A stretch of DNA of 64,000 bases. Source: Pseudonocardia sp. MH-G8 (GTDB lineage: Bacteria > Actinomycetota > Actinomycetes > Mycobacteriales > Pseudonocardiaceae). The DNA lies in the NCBI RefSeq assembly GCF_002262885.1, contig NZ_NKYF01000012.1, forward strand, positions 124,001-188,000, written 5' to 3'. Both the position numbers and the translations under genes were made by a program. Under the pieces are notes generated by a model, which made no database searches, was not told the origin of the DNA, and saw nothing but the letters and a program-made list of their open reading frames with translations. Positions 32,136 through 40,469 of the stretch are shown piece by piece (positions within the stretch are counted from its first letter, which is position 1; each line of letters opens with the position of its first letter).

Positions 32136-32798
32136 TCACCGGCTCCGGCGGATGCGGTCGATCGTGACCCGTTGCCGGCGGGCGCCCAGCGCGCCGGGGT
32201 GCACCTGGTAGTCCACGACGACGGTGCGGCGGGCACGGCTGCGCACCACCGCGGGCTGCCATGACCCGTGCACGTAGGCGAGGACGTCCTGCCCCTCCTC
32301 GAGCTGGAACCCGCTGTGCAGGGTCGGGGTGTCCACGGAGGTCCCCGCTTCCTCTACGCCGGCCCCGGCCCCGGCCTCGAGCTCGGCTTCAAGGTCGGGC
32401 TCGGACTCGTCCCGGAGCTCGGGCTCCGGCTCGGCACCCGGCTGGAGGTGCGCCTCGGGATCTGGCTCTGGATCGGGCTCGGGCCGGGTCTCCGTCGCGC
32501 GCACCGGTTCCGGCACACGTCCGGACTCGGCGTCCGGCGGCGCCGCTGCGGTCTCAGCCCTCCAGCGGCTGATGGTTGCGCGGAACCACAGCGCGACACC
32601 GCCGAGCTCGGCGTCCGCCGGGGGCAGGCCGCCCGCGGCGAGGTCGCGCCAGCGGCGCCGGCGCGCGGTGCCCTCCGGCCAGCCCATGGCGTCGTCGACG
32701 TCGGTGAGGGTCATGCACTCGCCGAGCGCCCGGCGGATGGTCGCGGCATCCAGCACCCCGGACGGGGTCGCGCCGCGGCCGGGGACGTCCTCGTCCAC
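32136..32798 (-). CDS. Unknown protein: N-terminal helical domain, acidic Pro-Glu linker, C-terminal beta domain
   Basis: A 220-residue protein from GTG 32798. Residues 1-80 form a helical domain with T-L-T-D-V-D-D-A-M-G-W-P-E-G-T-A-R-R-R-R, which reads like a small DNA-binding fold. A linker (85-155) is dominated by Glu, Pro, Asp and Ala in short repeats. The last 55 residues (V-L-A-Y-V-H-G-S-W-Q-P-A-V-V-R then V-V-V-D-Y-Q-V) look like a Tudor/SH3-like barrel. The combination suggests a nucleic-acid-associated adaptor, but this is inference. No family recognised. It ends 62 bp upstream of the nadK start, on the same strand. Confidence 0.55.
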   Translation of the reverse strand: MDEDVPGRGATPSGVLDAATIRRALGECMTLTDVDDAMGWPEGTARRRRWRDLAAGGLPPADAELGGVALWFRATISRWRAETAAAPPDAESGRVPEPVRATETRPEPDPEPDPEAHLQPGAEPEPELRDESEPDLEAELEAGAGAGVEEAGTSVDTPTLHSGFQLEEGQDVLAYVHGSWQPAVVRSRARRTVVVDYQVHPGALGARRQRVTIDRIRRSR

Positions 32799-32938
32799 GT
32801 CGGCAGTGTCACCGAGGCGAGCCGTTCCGGCAGCGCACAGCCGCAGACTCCACTCCGTCGATGGGCGGCACGCGCGCAGCGGCCGATCGGGGAGGCATAC
32901 TCGCCGGCTGGCGTTTGACCCCGACCGGCAAGGAAGTC

Positions 32939-34417
32939 ATGGCGAGCACTTCGGCGACCGTTCCGCAGACGGGTTTCTTCGGGCACCCGCGCGGTCTGGC
33001 AACCCTCTTCGCCACCGAGATGTGGGAGCGCTTCTCCTACTACGGGATGCGCGCGATCCTGCTGTTCTACATGTACGACCGCGTCAGCGAGGGCGGTCTG
33101 GGCATGCCCGAGTCGTTCGCGGCGGCCCTGATCTCGGTGTACGGCGCGTCCATCTACCTCGCCGCCATCGCCGGCGGGTGGGTGGCCGACCGCCTGCTCG
33201 GACCGCGCCGAGCGGTGCTCTACGGCGGCATCCTCATCATGTGCGGGCACATCAGCCTGGCCACGCCGTTCGGGGCGCCCGCGCTCTACGCGTCGATGGT
33301 CTTCCTCGTACTCGGCACCGGGCTGCTCAAGCCGAACATCTCCCACACGGTGGGGCAGCTCTACCCCGAGGACGACCGGCGCCGCGACGCCGGCTACAGC
33401 ATCTTCTACATGGGGATCAGCGTCGGCGCGGTGCTCTCCCCGTTCGTGGTCGGGACGCTCGGGCAGCGGGTGGACTACCACCTGGGCTTCGGTATCGCCG
33501 CGATCGGCATGTTCTTCGGCCTGGTGCAGTACGTCCACGGCGCGCGCTACCTCGGCGACATCGGGGTGCGCCCGGCCAACCCGATCCGGGAGGACCCGAC
33601 CGGACGCCGGACCCTCACCCTGCTCGGTGCGGGCCTGGCCGTGGTGGTGCTGGTCGTGGCCGGGTTCGCCGTGGCCGGGCGCCTCACCGCCGACGGCGTG
33701 ATCGACGCGTTGAGCGTGCTCGCCGTGGCCGTCCCGATCGCCTACTTCACCGTGATGCTGCGCAGCCGCAAGGTCACGGGGGACGAGCGTTCGCGGGTGT
33801 GGCGGTTCATCCCGCTGTTCGTCGCCTCCGCCTGCTTCTGGTTGGTGCAGGAGCAGGGCTACAGCGTGCTCGCCCACTACGCCGACTCGCGCGTGGACCT
33901 GGACCGGTGGGGGTTCGGCATCCCGTCCTCGTGGTTCCAGTCCGTCGGGTCGCTCGTGCTGATCGTGCTGACCCCGCTGTTCGCGATCCTCTGGACGCGG
34001 CTGGGGGACCGGGTGTCGACGCCGCAGAAGTTCGCCGCCGGCCTGACCTTCGCCGGGCTGTCCTACCTGCTGCTCGTGCTCCCCGCCGCCATGTCCGGCA
34101 CGCAGGTCCTGGTCAGCCCGTTGTGGCTGGCGAGCAGCCTGGCGATCGTCACGATCGGGGAGATGTGCCTGTCGCCGATCGGGATGTCGGCCACGACCCG
34201 CTACGCGCCGAGCGCCTTCCAGACCCAGACGATGGGCCTGTGGCTCGCGTCCAACGCCGCGGGGCAGGGGATCAGCGCGCAGATCGTGCAGCTCTACGGG
34301 CCGGGCACGGAGGCGGCCTACTTCAGCATCGTCGGACTGGTGGCCATCGCCCTCGCCGTCGTCGTGCTGCTGCTGAGCCCGCTCATCCGCCTCAGGACAC
34401 CGGCGCCGGTCGGCTAG
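32939..34417 (+). CDS. Proton-dependent oligopeptide transporter (POT/PTR2 family)
   Basis: A 492-residue membrane protein from ATG 32939 (AAGGAAG upstream). It carries the POT proton motif F-A-T-E-M-W-E-R-F-S-Y-Y-G-M-R (ExxERFxYYG) and the second signature Y-S-I-F-Y-M-G-I-S-V-G-A, with Lys in helix 4 (G-L-L-K-P-N). About 14 hydrophobic segments. It imports di- and tripeptides with protons. It stands alone, with its own promoter region after the unknown acidic protein, and is convergent with the RpiR gene. Confidence 0.93.
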   Translation: MASTSATVPQTGFFGHPRGLATLFATEMWERFSYYGMRAILLFYMYDRVSEGGLGMPESFAAALISVYGASIYLAAIAGGWVADRLLGPRRAVLYGGILIMCGHISLATPFGAPALYASMVFLVLGTGLLKPNISHTVGQLYPEDDRRRDAGYSIFYMGISVGAVLSPFVVGTLGQRVDYHLGFGIAAIGMFFGLVQYVHGARYLGDIGVRPANPIREDPTGRRTLTLLGAGLAVVVLVVAGFAVAGRLTADGVIDALSVLAVAVPIAYFTVMLRSRKVTGDERSRVWRFIPLFVASACFWLVQEQGYSVLAHYADSRVDLDRWGFGIPSSWFQSVGSLVLIVLTPLFAILWTRLGDRVSTPQKFAAGLTFAGLSYLLLVLPAAMSGTQVLVSPLWLASSLAIVTIGEMCLSPIGMSATTRYAPSAFQTQTMGLWLASNAAGQGISAQIVQLYGPGTEAAYFSIVGLVAIALAVVVLLLSPLIRLRTPAPVG

Positions 34418-34525
34418 CCAGCCCGGGATCGACCGCATGCGTTCGCCGGCTTCGATCAGGGGCGGCGCGGTGTGAGCCGCACGCCAGGGCCCTCGCGACC
34501 GCGCTCGCGTACTTCTCGCGCCCCG

Positions 34526-34555
34526 GCTCGCCGCCACTGTCCCGCTCCGGCGAGC
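34526..34555. terminator. Inverted repeat between convergent genes, possible terminator
   Basis: Arms GCTCGCCG (34526-34533) and CGGCGAGC (34548-34555) are perfect over 8 bp with a 14-nt loop, between the 3' ends of the peptide transporter and the RpiR gene. There is no T-run, so termination is inferred from position only. Confidence 0.35.
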
Positions 34556-34563
34556 GTTCGCCC

Positions 34564-35418
34564 TCAATGCCCCGTCACGTGCTCGCGCAGTTCGTTCAAG
34601 CGGGACATGGTGGACACGGAGAGGTCGCGGGTGCGCGCCGCGATGTCGATGGTCAAGGCGTGTGCCACGGCGAAGCCGGCCATGCTCTCGCTCGCCGTGA
34701 CGGTCGTCGACGGCGGTGTCTCGAGCACGAAGGTGGCGCGCTCGCGCAACGGCTCCGCGAGAGCCTCGGTGACGACGAGCGACGGTGCGCCGAGGTTGCG
34801 GGCGTGGTCGAGCACGGCGGAGACCTCGCGGAACATCCGCAGCGGAGCGAAGATCACGACGAGGTCGGCGGTGTCGAGGCCGAGCAGTTCGTCCGCGAGG
34901 CTGATGCCGGTGGTCGAGGAGTGGACGGCGCCGAGCCCGACGCGTCGGAGCGAGTTGGCGCAGAAGGCGGCGACGGCGCCTGCCGGGCCGATCCCGTAGC
35001 AGAAGAGGCGGCGAGCGCTCAGCGCCGTCGTGACTGCCGCTTCCCAGACGTCGAGGTCGATCGTCTCGCTCAACGCGTCGATGACGCCCGCGGAGTCCAT
35101 GAACACGCGTTGGGCCCGGTGCTTCGGGTCTTCCGCCCGGCCGAGCCGGTCGCTCAGGACGGCCGCGGGATCGCTGCGCCGGGCGAGCACGTCCACTGCT
35201 TCCCGCTTGAGCTCACGCAGGCCGGGATAGCCGAGCGACCGCGCGGTGCGCACCACGGTTGCGTCGCTGGTCCCGGCGGCCCGCGCGATCTCGATCGCCG
35301 AACGGGAGGCGACCAGATCCAGGTGTGTCGCCATGTACCGGGCCACCGCCAGTTCGGCAGGGGGCAGGCGGTCAGTGCGAGCTTCCAGCCGCTCGAACAG
35401 GGTCGTCGTAGCATCCAC
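34564..35418 (-). CDS. RpiR/MurR-family regulator (HTH plus SIS domain)
   Basis: A 284-residue protein from GTG 35418, with GGAGGGG upstream. The N-terminal HTH_6 domain has A-E-L-A-V-A-R-Y-M, T-S-D-A-T-V-V-R-T-A-R-S-L-G-Y as the recognition helix, and L-R-E-L-K-R-E-A. The SIS domain (from about 125) has F-C-Y-G-I-G-P-A-G-A-V-A for the phosphosugar-type loop. It is divergent from an oxidase-symporter operon. RpiR members often sense sugar phosphates; control of amino-acid or amine catabolism here would be a variation. Its own start codon lies in an operator-like dyad. Confidence 0.9.
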   Translation of the reverse strand: MDATTTLFERLEARTDRLPPAELAVARYMATHLDLVASRSAIEIARAAGTSDATVVRTARSLGYPGLRELKREAVDVLARRSDPAAVLSDRLGRAEDPKHRAQRVFMDSAGVIDALSETIDLDVWEAAVTTALSARRLFCYGIGPAGAVAAFCANSLRRVGLGAVHSSTTGISLADELLGLDTADLVVIFAPLRMFREVSAVLDHARNLGAPSLVVTEALAEPLRERATFVLETPPSTTVTASESMAGFAVAHALTIDIAARTRDLSVSTMSRLNELREHVTGH

Positions 35419-35473
35419 TACGAACCCCTCCCTTTCTCGGTCCTCTTGACCGCTGGCCGTAGTTTTCACTACG
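35407..35473. promoter_or_regulatory. Two CGTAG-N6-CTACG dyads, probable RpiR operators
   Basis: Site 1 (35407-35422) is CGTAG-CATCCA-CTACG and overlaps the RpiR GTG start codon. Site 2 (35458-35473) is CGTAG-TTTTCA-CTACG; read as CGTAGT-TTTC-ACTACG its arms match over 6 bp. The centres are 51 bp apart, in the divergent region before the oxidase operon. RpiR relatives such as HexR and RccR bind TGTAGT...ACTACA-type sites, which these closely resemble. Confidence 0.7.
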
Positions 35474-35542
35474 TTCCCGGCACTTGCCAGCGTAGGCGAG
35501 GGACGACAGGAGGCCGTGATCAGCGGGGCGAAGGGGAACGGG

Positions 35543-36700
35543 ATGAAGCTGGCAGTCGTGGGAGCCGGTGCCATCGGGTCGGCGACCGCCGCCGAGCTGG
35601 CCGAGGGCGGCGCGCAGGTCACGCTCCTCGAGGAGCGAGCGCTCCTGCAGGGCACTTCCGGGACGTCGTTCGCCTGGATCAACTCGAACAACAAGGTTCC
35701 ACCGGCGTACTACCAGCTGAACCTGGGCGGGCTCCGACGCCATCGAGCGGGCCTCGCGGCAGGCCGGCGCTCCTTCCACGACGTGGGGCACCTCGAGGTG
35801 GCCCTCACCGAGCAGCACCTGGCCCTGCTCGCGCCCAAGGTCGAGCGGTTGCGTGCCCGCGGCTACCAGGTGCAGGACGTGGACGCGGCGCAGGCGGTCG
35901 ACCACCTGCCGGGGATACGCGCCGAGCTCGTCCGCGCCGCCGTGCGGTATCCCGAGGAGGGGTACTGCGACGTGCCGACCTTCGTGGCCGAGGCGCACGA
36001 GCGGCTTCGAGCCGCAGGCGGTGGATTCCGCACCGCGGCGGTGGAGCGACTGGTGCCGGACGCCGGCGGTGTCGAGGTGTTCCTGGGCGACGGCGAGCGC
36101 CTCCGCTTCGACGCGGTGGTGGTCGCGACCGGCCGGTGGACCACGCAGTTCCTGGCCCGCTCGGGCTTCCACGTCCCCGTGAACGAGGACGACTCGGTCG
36201 GCGCGCCCGCCTTCGGGTTCCTCGCCACCACCGGGCCGGTCGCCGTGCAGAGCCCGTCGGTGGTGAGCATGACCAGGGTGAACTTCCGTCCCGCCGGTGC
36301 CGGCCGCTACCTGCTCCAGGGCCTGGACCTGGACGTCGAGGCGCACCCGTCGGCGCCGTCTGCGGTCCGCATGCGGGTGGGTGCCGAGCTCGCCCGGCGC
36401 TTCGCCGACGTGCTCGGTATGGCCGACGCCCCCGAGATCGAGGACGTCGCGGTCGGGATCCGGCCGCTGCCCGCCGACGGCCTGACGGTCGCGGGATTCC
36501 TCGACCCGGCCCGGAGCGTCTACGTCGCCGTGACCCACAGCGGCGTCACCCTCGCGCCCGAGCTGGCGGCGCTGGCCACCCGCGAGGTCCTGCACGACGA
36601 GCCGGCGGCGGAGCTGGCGGAGTTCCGGCCGCAGCGCTTCGACGCGGGGACAGCACCGTCCGCCGGCGTCCGTGCGGCCCGCCGACCGGGGGAGCAGTGA
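35543..36700 (+). CDS. FAD-dependent amine/amino-acid oxidase (DAO family), first of pair
   Basis: A 385-residue protein from ATG 35543 (AAGGGG 6 nt upstream); an in-frame GTG at 35516 lies too close to an AGGAGG. The FAD site is V-V-G-A-G-A-I-G-S-A-T-A, followed by L-L-E-E and T-S-G-T-S-F-A-W-I-N-S-N-N, and the C-terminal I-R-P-L-P-A-D-G-L-T-V-A-G with V-T-H-S-G-V-T-L-A-P closes the FAD domain. The fold matches the glycine/D-amino acid oxidase group. It is followed after 1 bp by a second oxidase, and both precede a GltS-type symporter, so the substrate may be glutamate-related (N-methylglutamate, a D-form or an opine). Confidence 0.8.
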   Translation: MKLAVVGAGAIGSATAAELAEGGAQVTLLEERALLQGTSGTSFAWINSNNKVPPAYYQLNLGGLRRHRAGLAAGRRSFHDVGHLEVALTEQHLALLAPKVERLRARGYQVQDVDAAQAVDHLPGIRAELVRAAVRYPEEGYCDVPTFVAEAHERLRAAGGGFRTAAVERLVPDAGGVEVFLGDGERLRFDAVVVATGRWTTQFLARSGFHVPVNEDDSVGAPAFGFLATTGPVAVQSPSVVSMTRVNFRPAGAGRYLLQGLDLDVEAHPSAPSAVRMRVGAELARRFADVLGMADAPEIEDVAVGIRPLPADGLTVAGFLDPARSVYVAVTHSGVTLAPELAALATREVLHDEPAAELAEFRPQRFDAGTAPSAGVRAARRPGEQ

Positions 36701-36701
36701 G

Positions 36702-37853
36702 ATGAGCAGCTACCAGCACGTCGTCATCGGAGGCGGGGTCCACGGTTGCGCCGCGGCCTACCACCTCGCGCGCAGCGGCCGCAGCGTCGTGCTGCTCGAG
36801 GCCGCCACGCTCGCGTCGGCCGCGTCGGGCGGTTTCGGCAAGCGGGGGGTGCGGGGCAACAAGCGCGACCTGCGCGAGCTCCCGCTGCTGCGCCGCGCCT
36901 ACACCTTGTGGCCGGGCCTGTCCGACCTGCTCGGAGCCGACGTCGGCTACGAGCGCACCGGAGGCGTGAACCTCATCGAGCGTCCGGCCACCGGGCTGCG
37001 CGGTGGGCTCGTGGCCGCGCGGGCCCACGCCCAGGTCCAGTCGGCGCTGGGGGTCCCGACCGAGGTGATCGACCGGGAACGGGTCCTCGACCTGCTCCCC
37101 GAGGTGACCGATGCCGTGGTGGGTGGCCTGCACGCCCCGCTCGACGGGATGGGCGACCAGACGGCGACGACGCGCGCGTACGCGGCCGCGGCCCAGCGCT
37201 TCGGCGCCGTGGTCGTGGAGGGCGCGCGGGTGACGCGCCTCGAGCGGGACGGGGCCGTGGTGCGCGCCGTGATCTGCGACGACGGCGAGCGGTACGAGGT
37301 CGGAGAGTCCGTCCTCGTGGCGGCCAACGCCGGCGCCGCCCCGCTCGTGGAGCGGGAGCTGGGCGTGGCGCTGCCGCTGTGGACCATCTACCCCCAGGCC
37401 CTGCGGATCCGGCCGCCGGGAACCAGCCCCGCCCGCCTTCTGGTGGGACACGACAGCCGCACGGTGTCGCTGAAGACGGTCGAAGACGGGGTCGTCATGG
37501 TCAGCGGCGGGTGGCAGGGCCGTCCCGGATCCGACGGGTCGGGCGAGGTGCTCGAGGACCAGGTCGAGGGCAACCTGCGGGAGGCGGGCGCCGTCTTCCC
37601 GGCGCTGGCCGCCGCGGAGCTGCTCGAGGCGTCGGCCGCGCGGCCCGAGTCGTGCGCCCAGGACCAGATCCCGATCATCGACGTGGTGCCGGGCACCGCC
37701 AACGTGCTCGTTGCCGCCGGGTGGACGGGTCACGGCTTCGCGATCGCCCCCGCCGTGGCGGAGGAACTGAGCGGATGGATGCTCAGCGGTCGGAGACCGC
37801 CCGCGCTCGCACCGTTCGCCGTCGACCGGTTCGTCGAGAGGGTCGGTACCTGA
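36702..37853 (+). CDS. FAD-dependent oxidase (DAO / opine or sarcosine oxidase beta-like), second of pair
   Basis: A 383-residue protein from ATG 36702, with GGGGGAG upstream, 1 bp after the previous stop. FAD site V-V-I-G-G-G-V-H-G-C-A-A-A-Y and L-L-E-A-A-T-L-A-S-A-A-S-G-G, then the C-terminal G-W-T-G-H-G-F-A-I-A-P. It is closer to SoxB/OoxB-like subunits than the first oxidase is. The two may be subunits of one enzyme or act in sequence. The symporter ATG lies 1 bp after its stop, so all three are one operon. Confidence 0.8.
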   Translation: MSSYQHVVIGGGVHGCAAAYHLARSGRSVVLLEAATLASAASGGFGKRGVRGNKRDLRELPLLRRAYTLWPGLSDLLGADVGYERTGGVNLIERPATGLRGGLVAARAHAQVQSALGVPTEVIDRERVLDLLPEVTDAVVGGLHAPLDGMGDQTATTRAYAAAAQRFGAVVVEGARVTRLERDGAVVRAVICDDGERYEVGESVLVAANAGAAPLVERELGVALPLWTIYPQALRIRPPGTSPARLLVGHDSRTVSLKTVEDGVVMVSGGWQGRPGSDGSGEVLEDQVEGNLREAGAVFPALAAAELLEASAARPESCAQDQIPIIDVVPGTANVLVAAGWTGHGFAIAPAVAEELSGWMLSGRRPPALAPFAVDRFVERVGT

Positions 37854-37854
37854 C

Positions 37855-39240
37855 ATGTTCGACACGGAGGCCCTGAGCGGCGACCAGCTGAGCGGGCTCA
37901 TGCTCGCTGTCGCGGTCCTCGGCCTGTTCCTGCTGGTCGGGGTGCTGTTGCGGTACTGGATCCCGATCCTCAAGCGGTGGTTCATCCCGGCGTCGCTGCT
38001 CGGCGGCGCCATCGCCCTGGTGCTCGGGCCCTACTTCGTGGGCCTCATCCCCGCCGAGATGAACGAGACCTGGTCGGCGATGCCGGGCGTGCTCGTCACC
38101 GTGGTGTTCGCGCCGCTGCTCATGGGCCAGGCGCCACCGAAGCTGAAGGACGCCGTGGGGACCGCGGCGCCGCACGTGTTCTACAGCTACTTCAGCAGCA
38201 TGCTCGTCATCGGGGTCCCGGCGCTGATCTGCGCCGTCCTGCTCGAGCCCGTCTTCGGGGTCAACCCGATGTTCTCGACGATCATGGAGATCAGCTGGCC
38301 CGGCGGCCACGGCACCGCGGGCGGCATGATCGGTGTCTTCACCGACCTCGGCTGGGACGACGGCGGTGACCTGGCCATCGGCGCGGCCACCTTCGGGCTG
38401 CTCTTCGGGATCTTCGGCGGGATGGTCCTGATCAACATCGGCGCGCGCAAGGGCAAGCTGTCCCGCAGGGCCGGTGCGGGGGTCCCGAGCGGGAGCGACA
38501 TCCTGGACGAGGACGAGGCCGAGGTCCACAGCGTGGGGCGGATCCACAAGAGCTCGATCGACAACCTCGCCTTCCACACCGCCCTGCTGGCCGTGGCGAT
38601 CGTCATCGGGTGGGTCCTGCAGTACCTCATCGCTTTGGTGATCGACGGGGTTCCGCTGTTCCCGCTGGCGATGATCGGGGGCCTGCTGGTCCAACTCGGC
38701 GTCGCCCGCACACCGTTCGCCCCCACCGTGGACAAGCGAACCCTGGGCACGATCCAGGGCTTCGCCCTCGACCTCCTGGTCGTCTCCGCGGTCGCGTCGG
38801 TGAGCGTGCCGGTGATCCTGACCTACTTCGCGCCGCTGATCATCCTCACGGTGGTCACCGCAGCGATCAGCGTGGCCGTCTTCTGGTACGTCAGCCCGCG
38901 GATCTTCCGCGAGGACTGGTTCGAGCACGGCATCATCAACTTCGGTTCGATGACCGCCGTGATGTCCATCGGGCTGGTGCTGTTGCGCACCGTCGACCCG
39001 GACTCGCGCACCGACGCGTTCCGGGCCTACGGGCTGCGCGCGCCGTTCGCCAGCCCGTTCGTCGGAGGAGGGTTGATCACGGCGCTGCTCCCGGCGCTGG
39101 CGCTCTCGCTCGGCAACCTGCTGTTCGGCCTGGCCGCCCTCGTGGTGGCGTTCCTGCTGTGGGTCGTGATGAAGGTGACCGGCCTGTGGCGCCAACCGAC
39201 GGCGGTGTCGGAGGGCGGCGCGGCCGCGGCAACCCGGTAG
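37855..39240 (+). CDS. gltS: Sodium/glutamate symporter, GltS (ESS) family
   Basis: A 461-residue membrane protein. Two inverted halves are separated by a charged loop (S-I-L-D-E-D-E-A-E region, near 220). The family reentrant motif is seen as W-P-G-G-H-G-T-A-G-G-M and G-S-M-T-A-V-M-S-I-G in the two halves. About ten hydrophobic helices. GltS imports glutamate with sodium. Being last in the RpiR-controlled operon with two FAD oxidases, it probably imports their substrate, a glutamate-like compound. It ends 13 bp from the convergent methyltransferase. Confidence 0.88.
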   Translation: MFDTEALSGDQLSGLMLAVAVLGLFLLVGVLLRYWIPILKRWFIPASLLGGAIALVLGPYFVGLIPAEMNETWSAMPGVLVTVVFAPLLMGQAPPKLKDAVGTAAPHVFYSYFSSMLVIGVPALICAVLLEPVFGVNPMFSTIMEISWPGGHGTAGGMIGVFTDLGWDDGGDLAIGAATFGLLFGIFGGMVLINIGARKGKLSRRAGAGVPSGSDILDEDEAEVHSVGRIHKSSIDNLAFHTALLAVAIVIGWVLQYLIALVIDGVPLFPLAMIGGLLVQLGVARTPFAPTVDKRTLGTIQGFALDLLVVSAVASVSVPVILTYFAPLIILTVVTAAISVAVFWYVSPRIFREDWFEHGIINFGSMTAVMSIGLVLLRTVDPDSRTDAFRAYGLRAPFASPFVGGGLITALLPALALSLGNLLFGLAALVVAFLLWVVMKVTGLWRQPTAVSEGGAAAATR

Positions 39241-39253
39241 GCGTGGGCGCCGG

Positions 39254-40012
39254 CTACCGCGCCGTGGCCAGGACGAGCCGGTAGCCGAGGTCCAGCTCGT
39301 CGAGGTCGAGCAGGTGCCGGTGGGAGGCGTGCCATCGGCCGGTGGCGAGGTCGTCCGCGAGGCGTTGCAAGGCGGGTCCGGCGACCTCGGGAGAGAGGGA
39401 GGCGAGGCCGGAAGCGCCTGCCCGGACGGTCGGGTCGAGGTAGGAGTGGGGGCGTCGCCAGAAGGCGCCGAGGAACCCGTCCCGGCAGTCGGCGGGTACG
39501 GGCACCGCGCGGACGTCGACGCGGCGGTCGTGGCGCGCCAGTTCGTCGGTGATCGTCGTCAGGCACGCGAGGGGGCGCTCGGCGGCGGCGATCTGGGGGA
39601 GGTAGTCCGCGACGAGCCACAGCTCCCGTGCGAAGACCTCGGGATCCCAGGTCAGGATGACCTGCCGGCGGGAGACCCGCACCAGTTCGGCCAGCCCCGC
39701 GGCGGGGTCGGTCCAGTGGTGCACGGTGAGCACGGCGAGGGCCGTGTCGACGGCGCCGTCGCGGAGCGGGATCGCTTCGGCCCGCGCGCGGACGACGGGA
39801 GCCGCGCCCGCCGGTCGCTGAGCGATCATGGTCGGTGAGGGCTCCACGGCGAGCACCGTGGCGGCCAGCTCGTAGGCGCCCGGACCGGCGCCCACGTTGG
39901 CCACGGTCGCGGCGTCCCCGACGGCGCGGGCGATCGCCTGGTGGATGCGCGGGTCGGGCCGGCGGTGCCGGTCGTAGCCGCGGCCGAGGCGGCGATAGGG
40001 GTCGATGCTCAC
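39254..40012 (-). CDS. SAM-dependent methyltransferase (UbiE/class I)
   Basis: A 252-residue protein from GTG 40012, with GGAGA upstream. The SAM site is V-A-N-V-G-A-G-P-G-A-Y-E (motif I), A-V-E-P-S-P-T-M for the ribose acidic residue, A-E-A-I-P-L-R-D-G-A-V-D-T-A-L-A for the adenine contact, and V-H-H-W-T-D-P. This is the common small-molecule methyltransferase fold. The substrate cannot be told. It ends the minus-strand run begun by the DinB and VOC genes (19-bp gap). Confidence 0.8.
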   Translation of the reverse strand: MSIDPYRRLGRGYDRHRRPDPRIHQAIARAVGDAATVANVGAGPGAYELAATVLAVEPSPTMIAQRPAGAAPVVRARAEAIPLRDGAVDTALAVLTVHHWTDPAAGLAELVRVSRRQVILTWDPEVFARELWLVADYLPQIAAAERPLACLTTITDELARHDRRVDVRAVPVPADCRDGFLGAFWRRPHSYLDPTVRAGASGLASLSPEVAGPALQRLADDLATGRWHASHRHLLDLDELDLGYRLVLATAR

Positions 40013-40031
40013 AGGTTCTCCGGGGCGCGTG

Positions 40032-40469
40032 TCAGTCGAGGCAGAACTCGTTGCCCTCGGGGTCGGTCATGACGATGAAGCCGTGGCTCAGCGGCGGCTG
40101 CGGCTCGTGCCGGCTGATCCGGTGCGCGCCGAGGCCGACCAGACGCTCGCACTCCTGCTCCAGCGCCGCCATCCGCGCGTCGCCCTGCAGGCCGGGCGCC
40201 GCCCGGACGTCGAGGTGGAGCCGGTTCTTCGCGGACTTCCCCTCCGGCACCTTCTGGAAGAACAGCCGGGGGCCGGCGCCGTCGGGGTCACTGGCGGCCG
40301 AGGCGTCGTTGCGTCGCTCCGGTGGCACCCCGAACGAGTCGAGAGCCGCGTCCCACGTGTCGAAGCCGGGTGGCGGCGCGTCGTAGGCGTAGCCGAGCAC
40401 CTCGCACCAGAAGCCGGCGAGGGCGTTCGGGTCGGCGCAGTCGAACGTGACCTGGACGTCGCGGGCCAT
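40032..40469 (-). CDS. VOC-superfamily (glyoxalase-like) protein
   Basis: A 145-residue protein whose ATG overlaps the DinB stop (TGATG). It has the two beta-alpha-beta-beta-beta modules of the VOC fold: V-T-F-D-C-A-D-P-N-A-L-A-G-F-W at the start, R-L-H-L-D-V in the middle and V-M-T-D-P-E-G-N-E-F at the end, giving potential His and Glu metal ligands. This is the Glyoxalase_6-type group common in actinobacteria. The specific reaction is unknown. Confidence 0.82.
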   Translation of the reverse strand: MARDVQVTFDCADPNALAGFWCEVLGYAYDAPPPGFDTWDAALDSFGVPPERRNDASAASDPDGAGPRLFFQKVPEGKSAKNRLHLDVRAAPGLQGDARMAALEQECERLVGLGAHRISRHEPQPPLSHGFIVMTDPEGNEFCLD

